A DNA stretch of 64,000 nt, taken from contig JACRCL010000012.1 of the NCBI GenBank assembly GCA_016219015.1, forward strand, positions 62,001 to 126,000, read 5' to 3'. The DNA comes from Deltaproteobacteria bacterium. GTDB taxonomy: Bacteria > Desulfobacterota > GWC2-55-46. The notes under the pieces are model-generated. The model was not told the DNA's origin. It made no database searches and saw only the letters and a list, made by a program, of their open reading frames with translations. Of this stretch, positions 8,824-17,019 are shown one piece after another. Positions within the stretch are counted from its first letter, which is position 1, and every line of letters begins with the position of its first letter. The translations under genes and the position numbers were made by a program.

Positions 8824-8879
8824 AAAAGCCCGGTTACCGGGACCCCGCTTGGAAAGGCGCTTTCCAGTTTAAATATTAA

Positions 8880-9560
8880 ATGGCAAACAACGACCCGATA
8901 AAGGCAGTAAAGGCCGCGCTCACAGACCTCGTCCACATAGACCTCAAGGCCAATCCAATACACTGCACGATGGAGAACGGCTCCGTACTGCTCGAAGGGA
9001 CGGTAGAGCACATCTCACAAAAGAAAAGGGCGCTCTTCCACGCCATGGGCGTGCCGGGGGTCGAAGGCGTCATCGACAGGCTCAGGGTCAAGCCGGCCAA
9101 ACAGATGGGCGACGACGAGATAAAAAGGCACATGGAGGCCGCGATAGCGTCCGAGAGCAGTTTTCAGGGCTTTGTGATAAACATGGAGGTGAACGACGGG
9201 GTTATCGACCTTGAGGGCACGGTCGGCTCTTTAAGCCACAAGCGCCTCGCCGGCGCGCTCGCCTGGTGGATACCCGGGGCCGCTGACGTGATAAACAGTC
9301 TTGAGGTCAGCCCGCCCGAGGACGATAACGACGGGGAGGTCGCCGACGCCCTCAGGATGGTACTGGAGAAGGACAAGACCGTAGGCGACGCGGGAGAGAT
9401 AAGCATCACCGTGGTAAACTGGGTGGTGGTGCTCCACGGGCTGGCCGAGAAAGAATCCGTCAAACAGGCGGCCGAGGACAACGCCTGGTATATCTGGGGA
9501 GTGAACGACGTAGTGAACAATATAAAGGTCCAGGTCACAGGCCTGCACAGGATACACTGA
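8880..9560 (+). CDS. Triple BON-domain protein
   Basis: 226 residues made of three consecutive BON (bacterial OsmY and nodulation) domains, each of about 65-70 residues. Each shows the glycine core: GSVLLEGTVEHISQKKRA, DGVIDLEGTVGSLSHKRLA and NWVVVLHGLAEKESVKQAA, followed by GV..V.N-type ends. BON domains are thought to bind phospholipid or other surfaces. No signal peptide or membrane segment is visible, so it is probably cytoplasmic, unlike OsmY. No good Shine-Dalgarno precedes the ATG. A CCGGG...CCCGG hairpin lies just after the stop (about 9574-9592). Specific function unknown. Confidence 0.85.
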   Translation: MANNDPIKAVKAALTDLVHIDLKANPIHCTMENGSVLLEGTVEHISQKKRALFHAMGVPGVEGVIDRLRVKPAKQMGDDEIKRHMEAAIASESSFQGFVINMEVNDGVIDLEGTVGSLSHKRLAGALAWWIPGAADVINSLEVSPPEDDNDGEVADALRMVLEKDKTVGDAGEISITVVNWVVVLHGLAEKESVKQAAEDNAWYIWGVNDVVNNIKVQVTGLHRIH

Positions 9561-9663
9561 CGAAGGACTCAACCGGGTTTTCCGCCCGGCCCTGCCGTTC
9601 TTACCTTGTTAAAACCCTTTGAAATCAAAAAAATCAAGATCAACCGGAGGATGCGTTTCAAGA

Positions 9664-10227
9664 ATGAAGAAAATAATCATACGTCATATCGACCCGAAGC
9701 TGAAAAAACAGAAGGGGCTCTTTGACGACGGGTGCATGGGCGCCTCGGACTGCAAGGACGAATGCTGCGAGTGGGGCTGCGACATAGACCTCGTCACCTT
9801 GAAGCTCATAGAAAAGCACAGGGATGAGATAGAGCCTCTCATAGGCGCAAGGATAGAGGACTGCTTCTCGACGAGGCTGAAGAAAGACGACGATTATATC
9901 GGCGGGGCTTACAGGGAGACCGCCGTAAGGAAGTCCGACAAGAGATGCGCCTTCCACCTGATAGGCAAAAGGGGGTGCTCGCTCTTCTCGATGTGGGCGG
10001 AGAAAAAAGCGCCGAAGAGGATAGTGCCTACGATATGCAGGGTCTATCCCATAACATGGCACAGGGGTAAGTTATACATAGATTCGCCTTTACGGAAGCC
10101 CTGCAAGTGCAGGGAAACCACGCCGAAGGGCGCGAAAGTCCCCTCCCTTCTCGATACGCAGAAAAAGGAGCTGAGGGCCCTCTTTGAGTTCGTGGAGAAG
10201 GGGAACGGAAAGAGGAAAGAGGGATAA
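9664..10227 (+). CDS. YkgJ-like cysteine-cluster protein
   Basis: 187 residues from the ATG at 9664; an upstream in-frame TTG at 9619 is less likely, and GGAGG lies 13 bases before the ATG. Eleven or more cysteines occur in two groups: CMGASDCKDECCEWGC near residue 20, and a block with CAFH, GCSLF, PTICRVYPITW and PCKCRE in the second half. The C..(H)L..GC.L......P..CR.YP pattern is that of the YkgJ (PF03692) putative zinc/iron-chelating family, whose function is poorly known. It is followed by a strong terminator (10269-10300). Confidence 0.7.
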   Translation: MKKIIIRHIDPKLKKQKGLFDDGCMGASDCKDECCEWGCDIDLVTLKLIEKHRDEIEPLIGARIEDCFSTRLKKDDDYIGGAYRETAVRKSDKRCAFHLIGKRGCSLFSMWAEKKAPKRIVPTICRVYPITWHRGKLYIDSPLRKPCKCRETTPKGAKVPSLLDTQKKELRALFEFVEKGNGKRKEG

Positions 10228-10268
10228 CTAAAAAGCCGGTCGCCGCATTACCATACGGAAACCAAGCA

Positions 10269-10300
10269 GGGCAAGGCTTCGGCCTTGCCCTTTTTTATTT
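10269..10300 (+). terminator. Intrinsic terminator after the Cys-cluster gene
   Basis: GGGCAAGGC-TTC(G)-GCCTTGCCC stem (10269-10290) followed by TTTTTTATTT. A strong rho-independent terminator 42 bases after the stop codon. Confidence 0.88.
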
Positions 10301-10302
10301 CT

Positions 10303-10671
10303 TGCGCCAGACACCTCTCCCCGGAGCCGGTCATCGAGTGTCTTATCTATGAATCCACGGAGCCGAACGCGAAGCTGACCGAGATAGAGTATATCGTGGC
10401 GAAAAAAGTGACGCGGGAGACGGTTCCCCTCAAGAACTGAAACAGGAACTGGCACGACCATCAGCAGGAGATAGACACGGGCCGCGTAAGAGTGCTCGAC
10501 CTCCCGCCTGACAAGGCCAAAGAGGTTGCCGACCTTGTCGCCACGACCGACGGGATCATCTTCCACCTCTGGCCGCACGGGGAGTCGCTGCCGACCGGGA
10601 AGGTCTCCATAGCCCAGTCAGTCGGCCACAGGGACCTCAAGGCAAAGGAATACAAGGAGTATAAGAAGTGA
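10303..10671 (+). pseudogene. DUF1264 (OBAP-type) gene remnant, 5'-truncated with an internal stop
   Basis: Reading frame 3 from 10303 translates to a chain resembling the DUF1264/oil-body-associated-protein family: ARHLSPEPVIECLIYESTEP, then LTEIEYIVAKKV, a TGA stop at 10438-10440, then NWHDHQQEID, a variable middle, and GESLPTGKVSIAQS to a second stop at 10669-10671. The family core (CLIYD..., GVEYI, LWH.H.YE) is recognisable from memory. There is no start codon: the frame runs straight into the terminator of the preceding gene, and about 60 N-terminal residues are missing. I read it as a decayed gene, not a selenoprotein, because the stop replaces no redox cysteine. Confidence 0.6.
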
Positions 10672-10681
10672 CTCGGAAAGA

Positions 10682-10736
10682 TTTTTTAGCAGGCTGCTAA
10701 AAAACGCAACCTGCCAGGCAATCCATGGACGGGTTG
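10682..10736 (-). terminator. Hairpins between the DUF1264 remnant and the ferritin-like gene
   Basis: TTTTTTAGCA-GGC-TGCTAAAAAA (10682-10704) is a symmetric hairpin that could terminate both strands. Next to it, on the minus strand, GCAACC...GGTTGC is followed by GTTTTTTAG, a plausible terminator for the ferritin-like gene ending at 10778. The TTAGCAGGCTGCT core matches the ends of the repeat elements at 12135, 31212 and 56054. Confidence 0.55.
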
Positions 10737-10777
10737 CCTCCGGGTGCTAAGGGTCATGGAAGTGATAAGGCTGCCGC

Positions 10778-11329
10778 CTACTTCAAGAACTTGGAGACAA
10801 AAGGAGAGGTGTCGCCCCTGCGCATGAAATGTCCGGAAGGCCCCTCGCCGAGGAATTCAGAGAACCAAGATTCATGCTCAATTTCCTCATTGAGTATCGC
10901 CAGGGACAGGTCGTACGTCCGATGGTCCTTTCCGGCTGTCAGGTCGCAGATATTGGTGTAACCCTTGACCGCGCACCTCTCGGCGTTGACCAGGACGGTC
11001 AACATGGCCTTTGTGTCAGTCGGGTCCTTCGGAAGGCTGGCCGGAGGGCAGGCCGAGATATCATGGAAGGCCTTCATGTCCCCGGGCAGCTTGCCGCCGA
11101 GCTCGTAGATGCGCGGCACAAGCGCCTCGAAGTGGTTCCGGTCTTCGATGCGGGCCGTCTCCGCAATCTCTTTTATCCCCTCCCCTTCAAGCCCGATAAG
11201 GTTGCACCGAAGGATCGTGTAATAGTAGAAGGTCGTAAGCTCCGCCGCCGCGTTCCTTACAAGAAGCTCCAGGAGCTTATCGAGATCGACCCCGCTCTTT
11301 TTTACCATCTCTATCGCTACCTTTGCCAT
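10778..11329 (-). CDS. DPS-like (DPSL/thioferritin-type) ferritin
   Basis: 183 residues with a four-helix ferritin-like pattern. Iron ligands: E in AAAELTTFYYY, E..H in RIEDRNHFEAL, E in VNAERCAVKGY and E.EH in NEEIEHESWFSEFL. Cysteines at ACPP, ERC and NIC resemble the DPSL group, which oxidises iron with peroxide to protect against oxidative stress. Family membership is fairly secure; the exact subclass is inferred. Its own promoter lies upstream (11417-11444). A hairpin, GGTCTgtttttAGACC, lies in the leader near 11343-11358. It is a single-gene transcript between terminators. Confidence 0.8.
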   Translation of the reverse strand: MAKVAIEMVKKSGVDLDKLLELLVRNAAAELTTFYYYTILRCNLIGLEGEGIKEIAETARIEDRNHFEALVPRIYELGGKLPGDMKAFHDISACPPASLPKDPTDTKAMLTVLVNAERCAVKGYTNICDLTAGKDHRTYDLSLAILNEEIEHESWFSEFLGEGPSGHFMRRGDTSPFVSKFLK

Positions 11330-11416
11330 CGTTACCCCCTTGGGTCTGTTTTTAGACCAATCAGCAGGCAGGCTGGATTTTTCAGGCGTCCTCCGCGGTC
11401 TGTTTTATATGTCTTA

Positions 11417-11444
11417 ATCATACCGTTGAAAGATTGCGTGTCAA
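11417..11444 (-). promoter_or_regulatory. Sigma-70-type promoter for the DPS-like ferritin
   Basis: Minus strand: perfect TTGACA (11439-11444), 16-base spacer, TATGAT (11417-11422). Predicted start near 11410, with a leader of about 80 bases. Confidence 0.75.
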
Positions 11445-11453
11445 CACCGGGCG

Positions 11454-11486
11454 AAAAAAAAGGGTTCAGGTCGAAGACCTGAACCC
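11454..11486 (-). terminator. Terminator hairpin with the GGGTTCAGG stem
   Basis: GGGTTCAGGTC-GAA-GACCTGAACCC (11462-11486), an 11-bp perfect stem, followed on the minus strand by an 8-base T-tract. It is the second of two tandem terminators after the cyclophilin gene. The stem sequence recurs at 22208 and 63781. Confidence 0.8.
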
Positions 11487-11501
11487 GCAGAGGGCCAAAA
11501 G

Positions 11502-11527
11502 AAAAGCCCCGGTCTCCCGGGGCTTTT
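11502..11527 (-). terminator. Intrinsic terminator after the cyclophilin gene
   Basis: AAAAGCCCCGG-TCT-CCCGGGGCTTTT, perfect 11-bp stem 5 bases past the stop codon of the cyclophilin gene, with T-rich flanks on both strands. It could work in both directions. Confidence 0.88.
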
Positions 11528-11531
11528 CTCT

Positions 11532-12110
11532 CTACTCTATTATTTTAACCTTCATATCTACCCTCTCGTTCGGCAGGTCCCTCCTGTCCCGCGGCAGGTT
11601 CACTATCTTGTCCGCCACCTCCATGCCCCTTACCACCTCTCCGAAGACCGTGTACTGCCCGTCGAGGAAGTTCGAGTCCTTGACGACTATGAAGAACTGC
11701 GACCCCGCGCTGTCGGGGCTCTGGGAGCGGGCCATCGACACTATCCCCCTCTTGTGCGGGATGTTGCTGAACTCGGCCTTTACGTTGCTGCCCGGGCCGC
11801 CCATGCCGTAGGTCGATTTATCCGGCCCCTTGGTGTTCGGGTCCCCGCCCTGTATCATGAAGCCGGGTATGACCCTGTGGAATATCGTGCCGTCGTAGAG
11901 GCCCTGCTTCGCCAGTGTCATGAAGTTCTCCACGTGCTTGGGCGCGGTTTCCGGATAGAATTTTATCTCCATCTCCCCGTACTTGGTCTCGATGATCGCG
12001 CGGGGCGCCTTCTTCTCTTCCATTTTAGCTCCTTTTGCGTTTGAATTTTTAGGCAGAAAAACAAATAGCGCCATCAGGACTACTGCGCAGACGGTCTTTA
12101 TCTTCCTCAC
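11532..12110 (-). CDS. Periplasmic cyclophilin-type peptidyl-prolyl isomerase
   Basis: 192 residues. N-terminal signal peptide (about 1-25, KIKTVCAVVLMALFVFLP, cleavage near NSNAKG), then one cyclophilin domain: FYPETAPKHVENFMTLAKQG, the catalytic-Arg motif FHRVIPGFMIQGGDP, GSQFFI and FGEVVRGMEV. It would catalyse proline cis-trans isomerisation in the periplasm. Monocistronic, followed by two terminators. A palindromic repeat element (12135-12252) occupies the upstream region. Confidence 0.93.
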   Translation of the reverse strand: MRKIKTVCAVVLMALFVFLPKNSNAKGAKMEEKKAPRAIIETKYGEMEIKFYPETAPKHVENFMTLAKQGLYDGTIFHRVIPGFMIQGGDPNTKGPDKSTYGMGGPGSNVKAEFSNIPHKRGIVSMARSQSPDSAGSQFFIVVKDSNFLDGQYTVFGEVVRGMEVADKIVNLPRDRRDLPNERVDMKVKIIE

Positions 12111-12134
12111 AATTCTCCTCCGCTTTTTTGTATG

Positions 12135-12252
12135 CTAACAGGCTGCTGAAAAACTGTTTTAGTCTGTCATTCTGAGCATAGCGAAGAATCCAAGGGCAAA
12201 TAAGTTATGAGATTCTTCGTCGCCTTCGGCTCCTCAGAATGACGGCTTTGCG
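12135..12252. repeat. Palindromic repeat element with the TGTCATTCTGAG core (copy A)
   Basis: Left end CTAACAGGCTGCTGAAAAACTG, then TGTCATTCTGAG and CGAAGAATC, with the inverted counterparts GAGATTCTTCG and CCTCAGAATGAC after the centre. The core matches copies at 31250 and 35484. It lies between the cyclophilin gene and ntrX. The right outer end is not recognisable, so this copy may be partial. Confidence 0.75.
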
Positions 12253-12305
12253 GGCTTCTTTGGCATACTACTAAAACATCTAAGGCCCGCGCGGTCAACC
12301 TCTTT

Positions 12306-13670
12306 TCACATCGCGAGGTTCTCGTGCTCAATGCCGTAGCTCTTTATCTTCCTGTAGAGGTGGCTCCGTTCGATCCCTATCGCCTCGGCGGTCCTGGCGA
12401 TGTTGCCGTTGAACTCCTTCAACTTCCTCGATATGAACTCCCTTTCGAAGTCCCTGCGCGCCTCTTTAAGGAGCGTGGACCTGAAGAGGTTCTTCGGCTG
12501 GACCGGGGCCGCGCCCTTTATGTAGGAAGGTATGTCGTCCGGGGTTATCACGTTCGAAGGGGTCATTATGACGAGCCGCTCGATCAGGTTCTTGAGCTCC
12601 CTCACGTTGCCCGGCCATTCGTAATTGACGAGTACCGCAAGCGCGTCCGCGCTGACGATAAGGACCTCCCTCGCGGTCTCCCTCGAGAACTCCTTGAGGA
12701 AGAACTCGATAAAGAGCGGGATGTCCTCGACCCTCTCGCGCAGCGGCGTCACGTGGAAAGGGATGACGTTCAGCCTGTAGTAGAGGTCCTCCCTGAAGGT
12801 GCCCTTTACTATCTGCTCCTTCAGGTTCTTGTTCGTGGCGGCTATCACGCGCACGTCCACCTTTATCTGCTCGGTGCCCCCCACCCTCTCGAAGCTCTGC
12901 TCCTGGAGTATCCTCAATATCTTCGCCTGGGTCTTCAGGCTCATGTCCCCTATCTCATCGAGGAATATCGTCCCCTTGTCGGCCAGGTCGAACTTGCCCT
13001 TCTTCTGCGCCACGGCGCTCGTGAAGGCGCCTTTCTCGTGGCCGAATAGCTCGCTTTCTATAAGCTCCTCGGGTATGGCCGCGCAGTTCACCTCTATGAA
13101 GGGCCTGCCGGACCTGTTCGAGAAGAGGTGGATGTTCCTGGCCACGAACTCCTTGCCGGTCCCGTTCTCCCCGGTTATGAGTACCCAGCTGTTCGAGGGC
13201 GCGACCCGAGCTATGTCGCTTTTAAGGTTCTGTATCGACTTGGACACGCCTATTATCTCGTACTTGGTCTGGGCCTTGAGCTTGAGGGCGCTGTTCTCCT
13301 CGGTAAGCCTCTTGTGCTCTATCGCGTGCTCAACGGTCAGTATTACCTTGTCCAGCGAGAGCGGCTTTTCGATGAAATCGTACGCCCCGAGCTTGGTCGT
13401 CCTGACGGCCGTTTCGATGTTGGCGTGCCCTGATATCATTATCACGGGCAGCGACGGGTAGCGCCCCTTTATCTCCTTCAACGCGTCTATGCCGTCCATG
13501 CCGGGGAGCCAGATATCGAGGAGCATTATGTCCGGCGCCCTCGCCTCCAGCTTTTTTAGCGCCTCCTCGGCGCTCCCGGCTATCGTCACCCCATAGCCCT
13601 CGTCCTTGAAAACGCCTTCGAGCGCCTCCCTTATGTCCTTCTCGTCGTCTACTATCAGAATGGTCTTCAT
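12306..13670 (-). CDS. ntrX: NtrX-type sigma-54-dependent response regulator
   Basis: 454 residues: receiver domain (phospho-acceptor Asp in MLLDIWLPGMDG near residue 54), AAA+ domain with Walker A GENGTGKE and Walker B DEIGDM, and a Fis-type helix-turn-helix at the C-terminus (NIARTAEAIGIERSHLYRKI). The sigma-54 contact loop reads GAFTSA rather than GAFTGA, which is unusual. The ATG overlaps the ntrY stop by 4 bases (ATGA), so the pair is co-translated. In related organisms NtrYX responds to nitrogen or redox state; its targets here are unknown. Confidence 0.9.
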   Translation of the reverse strand: MKTILIVDDEKDIREALEGVFKDEGYGVTIAGSAEEALKKLEARAPDIMLLDIWLPGMDGIDALKEIKGRYPSLPVIMISGHANIETAVRTTKLGAYDFIEKPLSLDKVILTVEHAIEHKRLTEENSALKLKAQTKYEIIGVSKSIQNLKSDIARVAPSNSWVLITGENGTGKEFVARNIHLFSNRSGRPFIEVNCAAIPEELIESELFGHEKGAFTSAVAQKKGKFDLADKGTIFLDEIGDMSLKTQAKILRILQEQSFERVGGTEQIKVDVRVIAATNKNLKEQIVKGTFREDLYYRLNVIPFHVTPLRERVEDIPLFIEFFLKEFSRETAREVLIVSADALAVLVNYEWPGNVRELKNLIERLVIMTPSNVITPDDIPSYIKGAAPVQPKNLFRSTLLKEARRDFEREFISRKLKEFNGNIARTAEAIGIERSHLYRKIKSYGIEHENLAM

Positions 13671-15892
13671 ATGGTTATCGCCTTTATGGGCAATTCTATT
13701 ATGAACCGGGTGCCTTTGGGAACATTATCTTTCACCCTTATGTAGCCGTTATGGTCCGCTATTATGTTGCTCACGATGGCGAGCCCGAGCCCGGTGCCGG
13801 TCTTCTTCGTGGAGAAGTACGGCTCGAAGAGCTTCTGCTTTATCTCGGCCGGTATGCCGCTGCCGTTGTCGACCACCTCGAGGCGGGCGAGCTGGAGGTC
13901 CTCCACGAAAAGAGTCTCCACCCTTACTACGCCGTCGTCATCGACAGCGGCTATGGCGTTGTCGATGAGGTTTATAAGTACCCTCTTTATCTGGTTCCTG
14001 TCTATCTCGAGTATCGGGAGCCTCGCGTCAACGGAGGATTCGAACTTCATGCTCCTCTGGCCGGACTTGTACAGGGCCACGGTCTCGTTCACTATCTGGT
14101 TAAGGTCGTTGGGGCTCGGGTTCGACGCTGGCATCCTGGCGAAGCTCGAGAACTCGTTTACGAGCGTCTTCAATTCATCCACCTGCTTTATGATGGTCGT
14201 GGTGCACTCGTCGAAGACGCTGTCGTCGTTCGGGAACCTGTCGAGGTACTTCTTCCTGAGCCTCTGGGCGGAGAGCTTTATCGGTGTGAGCGGGTTCTTT
14301 ATCTCGTGGGCTATCCTCCTGGCCACCTCCTTCCACGCGGACATCCTCTGGGTCTTAAGGAGGTGCGTAAGGTCGTCGAGCACCGCCACCATGCCGAGGT
14401 AGTTGCCGGCCTCGTCCTTGAGCGCGTTCAGGTTCACGAGCACCGTCATGGCCTTGTCCTGCACCTCCACCCTCATCTGCCGCTCGAGGCTCTCGGCCCC
14501 CATCTCGTTCATCTCCCTTATCATCTCCCTGAAGACATCCCTGTCGGACTGCCGGAGGACCTCCTTGTAGTTCTTCCCGAGCGCGTAGTCCTCGTCGATG
14601 CCGAGTATATCGGCGCCGACCCTGTTAAGCGATACAATTTTGCCGAGCTTGTCTATGGAGATGACGCCCGCGGGGACGTTGCCGAGGACTATCTCTATGT
14701 ACCGCCTCCTCTGTTCCAGCTCCGTGTTGGTGCGCCTGAGATCAAGGTTGGCGGCCTCGAGCTTGGTCTTCCCGGCCTTCAGGTCCTCGGTCATCCTGTT
14801 GAAGGACTTGACGAGCAGGCCTATCTCGTCCTTCGAGTCGGCGTTTATCCTGTAGTCGAGGTTGCCGCTGGCGACGGCGTGCGTGCCCTCGGCCAGCTCG
14901 TGTATGGGCACGGTTATCTCCTTGGCCAGATACCTGCCTATCCATATCGAGAAGAAGACTATCAAAAGCGTTATTATGAGGAGTATCGTGAAGTAGCTCG
15001 CCTTGACGGGGTTCTTTAGGAGCTTCAATTGCTTGTACCCCTCGAACGCGGTGGAAATCTCCTTCATCTTCTCGGTAAGGCTCCTCGGCACGTAGTAGCT
15101 TATGACTATCGCGCCAGCGGCCTTATCCGGACCTGCCACCGACGGTATCGGGGACACCCCCCTTACCACGTCGCCTACCTGTATGGTCTGGACGAAGCTC
15201 GACGCCTCCCCTTTCAAGGCCCGGGCCACGGCGTCGTTGTCGATGTCCGGGACCATGTCCCTGCTTACCTTGGGTGATATCGAATAGATGGCGCGCCTTC
15301 CGTCCGCGGAGTAGACCTCCACGGTGGAAAAATCGTTCTCCTCCATCTTGCCCTCCACGAACGATCTAAAGCGTCCGTCGTCGCGGCCCCACCCTTCCTT
15401 GTCGGCGGCAATGGCTATAGACCTCGACGCGGCCGCCACCCTCTCCGTCATGTCTTTGTAGTAGTTCTGCGCGAGGACGAGGGATTCCTTCAGGGAGTCG
15501 TCTATCCTTATCCCGAACCACCCGTCTATCGATTTATTGATGAAGCCTATGACCACGAAGAAAAGCAGGAACGTCGGCACGATGGTGAGCATGATGAAGG
15601 AGGAGACGAGCTTGGTCATGAGCTTGGAGCCCATGACCTTCCTCTGCCTCTCCATGTAGAGCTTTACCGTGTTCCTCAATACGAGGAAGATAACGAGGAT
15701 AAGGAGGATTATGTTGATGTTGATGAGCCCGAGGATGAAGATGTTCGTGGCTATCGGGATGTCGCCGCTTATTATCGAGATGTGGGACTCGGCGTAGGTA
15801 AGGAGTATGACGACGGGTATGACCGCGGCGATTATCAGGAGTTCTCTCCGCCGTCTTTTCTGTTCAGCCTCCAGCCTCTGCGTCTCGCTCAT
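13667..15892 (-). CDS. ntrY: NtrY-type membrane sensor histidine kinase
   Basis: 741 residues. Several N-terminal membrane segments (about 17-37, 45-68, 90-115), an extracytoplasmic sensor region (about 125-300), another membrane helix (FTILLIITLLIVFFSIW), HAMP (about 325-380), PAS (LGNVPAGVISIDKLGKIVSLN), phospho-acceptor motif RRIAHEIKNPLTPIKLSAQR, and an HATPase domain with NLIDNA, DNGSGIP, GTGLGLA. This matches the NtrY family. Upstream is the DUF4390 gene (12-base gap); downstream is ntrX, overlapping by 4 bases. Confidence 0.92.
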   Translation of the reverse strand: MSETQRLEAEQKRRRRELLIIAAVIPVVILLTYAESHISIISGDIPIATNIFILGLININIILLILVIFLVLRNTVKLYMERQRKVMGSKLMTKLVSSFIMLTIVPTFLLFFVVIGFINKSIDGWFGIRIDDSLKESLVLAQNYYKDMTERVAAASRSIAIAADKEGWGRDDGRFRSFVEGKMEENDFSTVEVYSADGRRAIYSISPKVSRDMVPDIDNDAVARALKGEASSFVQTIQVGDVVRGVSPIPSVAGPDKAAGAIVISYYVPRSLTEKMKEISTAFEGYKQLKLLKNPVKASYFTILLIITLLIVFFSIWIGRYLAKEITVPIHELAEGTHAVASGNLDYRINADSKDEIGLLVKSFNRMTEDLKAGKTKLEAANLDLRRTNTELEQRRRYIEIVLGNVPAGVISIDKLGKIVSLNRVGADILGIDEDYALGKNYKEVLRQSDRDVFREMIREMNEMGAESLERQMRVEVQDKAMTVLVNLNALKDEAGNYLGMVAVLDDLTHLLKTQRMSAWKEVARRIAHEIKNPLTPIKLSAQRLRKKYLDRFPNDDSVFDECTTTIIKQVDELKTLVNEFSSFARMPASNPSPNDLNQIVNETVALYKSGQRSMKFESSVDARLPILEIDRNQIKRVLINLIDNAIAAVDDDGVVRVETLFVEDLQLARLEVVDNGSGIPAEIKQKLFEPYFSTKKTGTGLGLAIVSNIIADHNGYIRVKDNVPKGTRFIIELPIKAITI

Positions 15893-15904
15893 AGGGTCCC
15901 GCTC

Positions 15905-16489
15905 TCAAGGCCTGAAGCTGTAGGAGTACCAGTCGGTCTTGAAGTCCCATATCTTCACGAAAAAGAGCATATAGTTCAGTATGAACGGGAGTTCCGTGGT
16001 GCGCAGCTCCGCCTTGATCTTAAGCTCGTACTCCGCTCCCGGCACGAGGTGCGCCGGCGTGACGGCTACGGATGTGCCGGTGGCCATGAGGGTCTTCATC
16101 TCGTTCATGTCCTTCGTCCTCACGCCCTTGTCGCCGGTCTCGTCGAGGAGGACCTCGTACTCCTCCTTGAGCGTGTCGTACTTTACCGTGTGCTTGAACT
16201 CCCACCTCCCGACCAGCTCGTCGAACCAGACGGAGTTCACCCTTTCGAGCTCTATGATGAAGTTGAAGGACGTCGGCATGCCGCTCTTTATCGCCTCATC
16301 GATGTCCTTGGTAAAGGCGTCCTTTACCTCGAAGGACGCATTCAGGCTCGGCGTCCAGGAGACCTTGACGTCGTCGATCCGTGCCTCCTCGCAAAACCCC
16401 GCGGCGGGGCTTAAGACCGAAAGGGCCAGCAGAAGGGCTATAAAGAGCTTTTTAAGGCCGGAAGGCATAGACATCATCGACCCGTACAT
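15905..16489 (-). CDS. DUF4390 domain protein, exported
   Basis: 194 residues with an N-terminal signal peptide or anchor (LFIALLLALSVLSPAAGFC, cleavage or lipid attachment near the Cys at about 34). The remainder is a beta-rich domain of the DUF4390 family (ARIDDVKVSWTPSLNASFEV at the start, ILNYMLFFVKIWDFKTDWY at the end). Function unknown. The family is characteristically encoded just ahead of ntrYX, as here, so it may be a periplasmic partner of the NtrY sensor domain; that is inference. Confidence 0.8.
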   Translation of the reverse strand: MYGSMMSMPSGLKKLFIALLLALSVLSPAAGFCEEARIDDVKVSWTPSLNASFEVKDAFTKDIDEAIKSGMPTSFNFIIELERVNSVWFDELVGRWEFKHTVKYDTLKEEYEVLLDETGDKGVRTKDMNEMKTLMATGTSVAVTPAHLVPGAEYELKIKAELRTTELPFILNYMLFFVKIWDFKTDWYSYSFRP

Positions 16490-16672
16490 GAGATGGATAT
16501 GGGGGAAATACCCCTAAAAACAGGCTTTAAAAAACGCTTGAACCCCGTACAGCCTTAAAATATAACGAATTTCAGCGCAAAAAGCAAGGAATGCGGACGG
16601 ATAAATCTTACAGGAAGGATATAAGACAGTGAAGGGCCTGAAAAGGGTCTGACGGGTACTGAAGGGTGGGGC

Positions 16673-16996
16673 TCAACTGTAGTGCTGTTTCTTGTTCCAG
16701 AGCTTCATAAGGCCGGCCTTGATAAGCTCCTTTCTGACCTTTTTCCTGAACTCGTTCTCGTCCACCTTGAACTTGAAGACCTTTTTGCCGTTTATGAATA
16801 TCGTGGGTATGTCCGAGTTATACCTTCTGAAGAGGTCGTCGTTCAGGTCTATGTCCACCTCCCTGAACTGGAAGGGTATCTCCGTGCATACCCTGTCTAT
16901 TATGTCTTTTGCCTGCTTGCACAGCGCGCAGCCCTTGGGCAGTTTGCAGAGGGAGCAGTCTTTTCTTGCGTAGACTTCAACCAAGAGCTTTGTCAT
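16673..16996 (-). CDS. Glutaredoxin/thioredoxin-fold protein with two CxxC motifs
   Basis: 107 residues. The N-terminal strand VEVYARKDC leads into CSLC, a KLPKG insert and then CALCKQAKDII; the cis-Pro motif DIPTIFINGKKV follows near residue 63. A normal member has one CxxC at this position; the second CxxC in about 12 residues is an oddity. It lies 23 bases downstream of ccdA on the same strand, so it may pass electrons to CcdA from the cytoplasm. No signal peptide. Confidence 0.75.
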   Translation of the reverse strand: MTKLLVEVYARKDCSLCKLPKGCALCKQAKDIIDRVCTEIPFQFREVDIDLNDDLFRRYNSDIPTIFINGKKVFKFKVDENEFRKKVRKELIKAGLMKLWNKKQHYS

Positions 16997-17019
16997 GGGC
17001 GCCCACCTTTAAGCTTATT

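Larger units (their letters stand above)
8432..8879. other. Divergent intergenic region between rimP and the BON gene
   Basis: 448 bases with no gene. It holds a minus-strand promoter (8631-8658) and terminator-like hairpin (8517-8542) ahead of rimP, a plus-strand promoter (8696-8724), copy 2 of a palindromic repeat (8765-8823), and two further hairpins near the BON start: CCCGGTTACCGGG (8829-8841) and GGAAAGGCGCTTTCC (8851-8865). No tRNA was recognised, although metY occupies this place in some bacteria. Confidence 0.7.

Noticed and set aside
10438..10440. In-frame TGA in the DUF1264 remnant as a second selenocysteine codon
   Set aside because: There is no neighbouring Cys or redox motif, the family position is not Cys, no start codon exists and the frame is 5'-truncated; decay explains it better.
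12135..12252. CRISPR-like repeat
   Set aside because: The repeats are isolated palindromes with no regular spacers and no cas genes.
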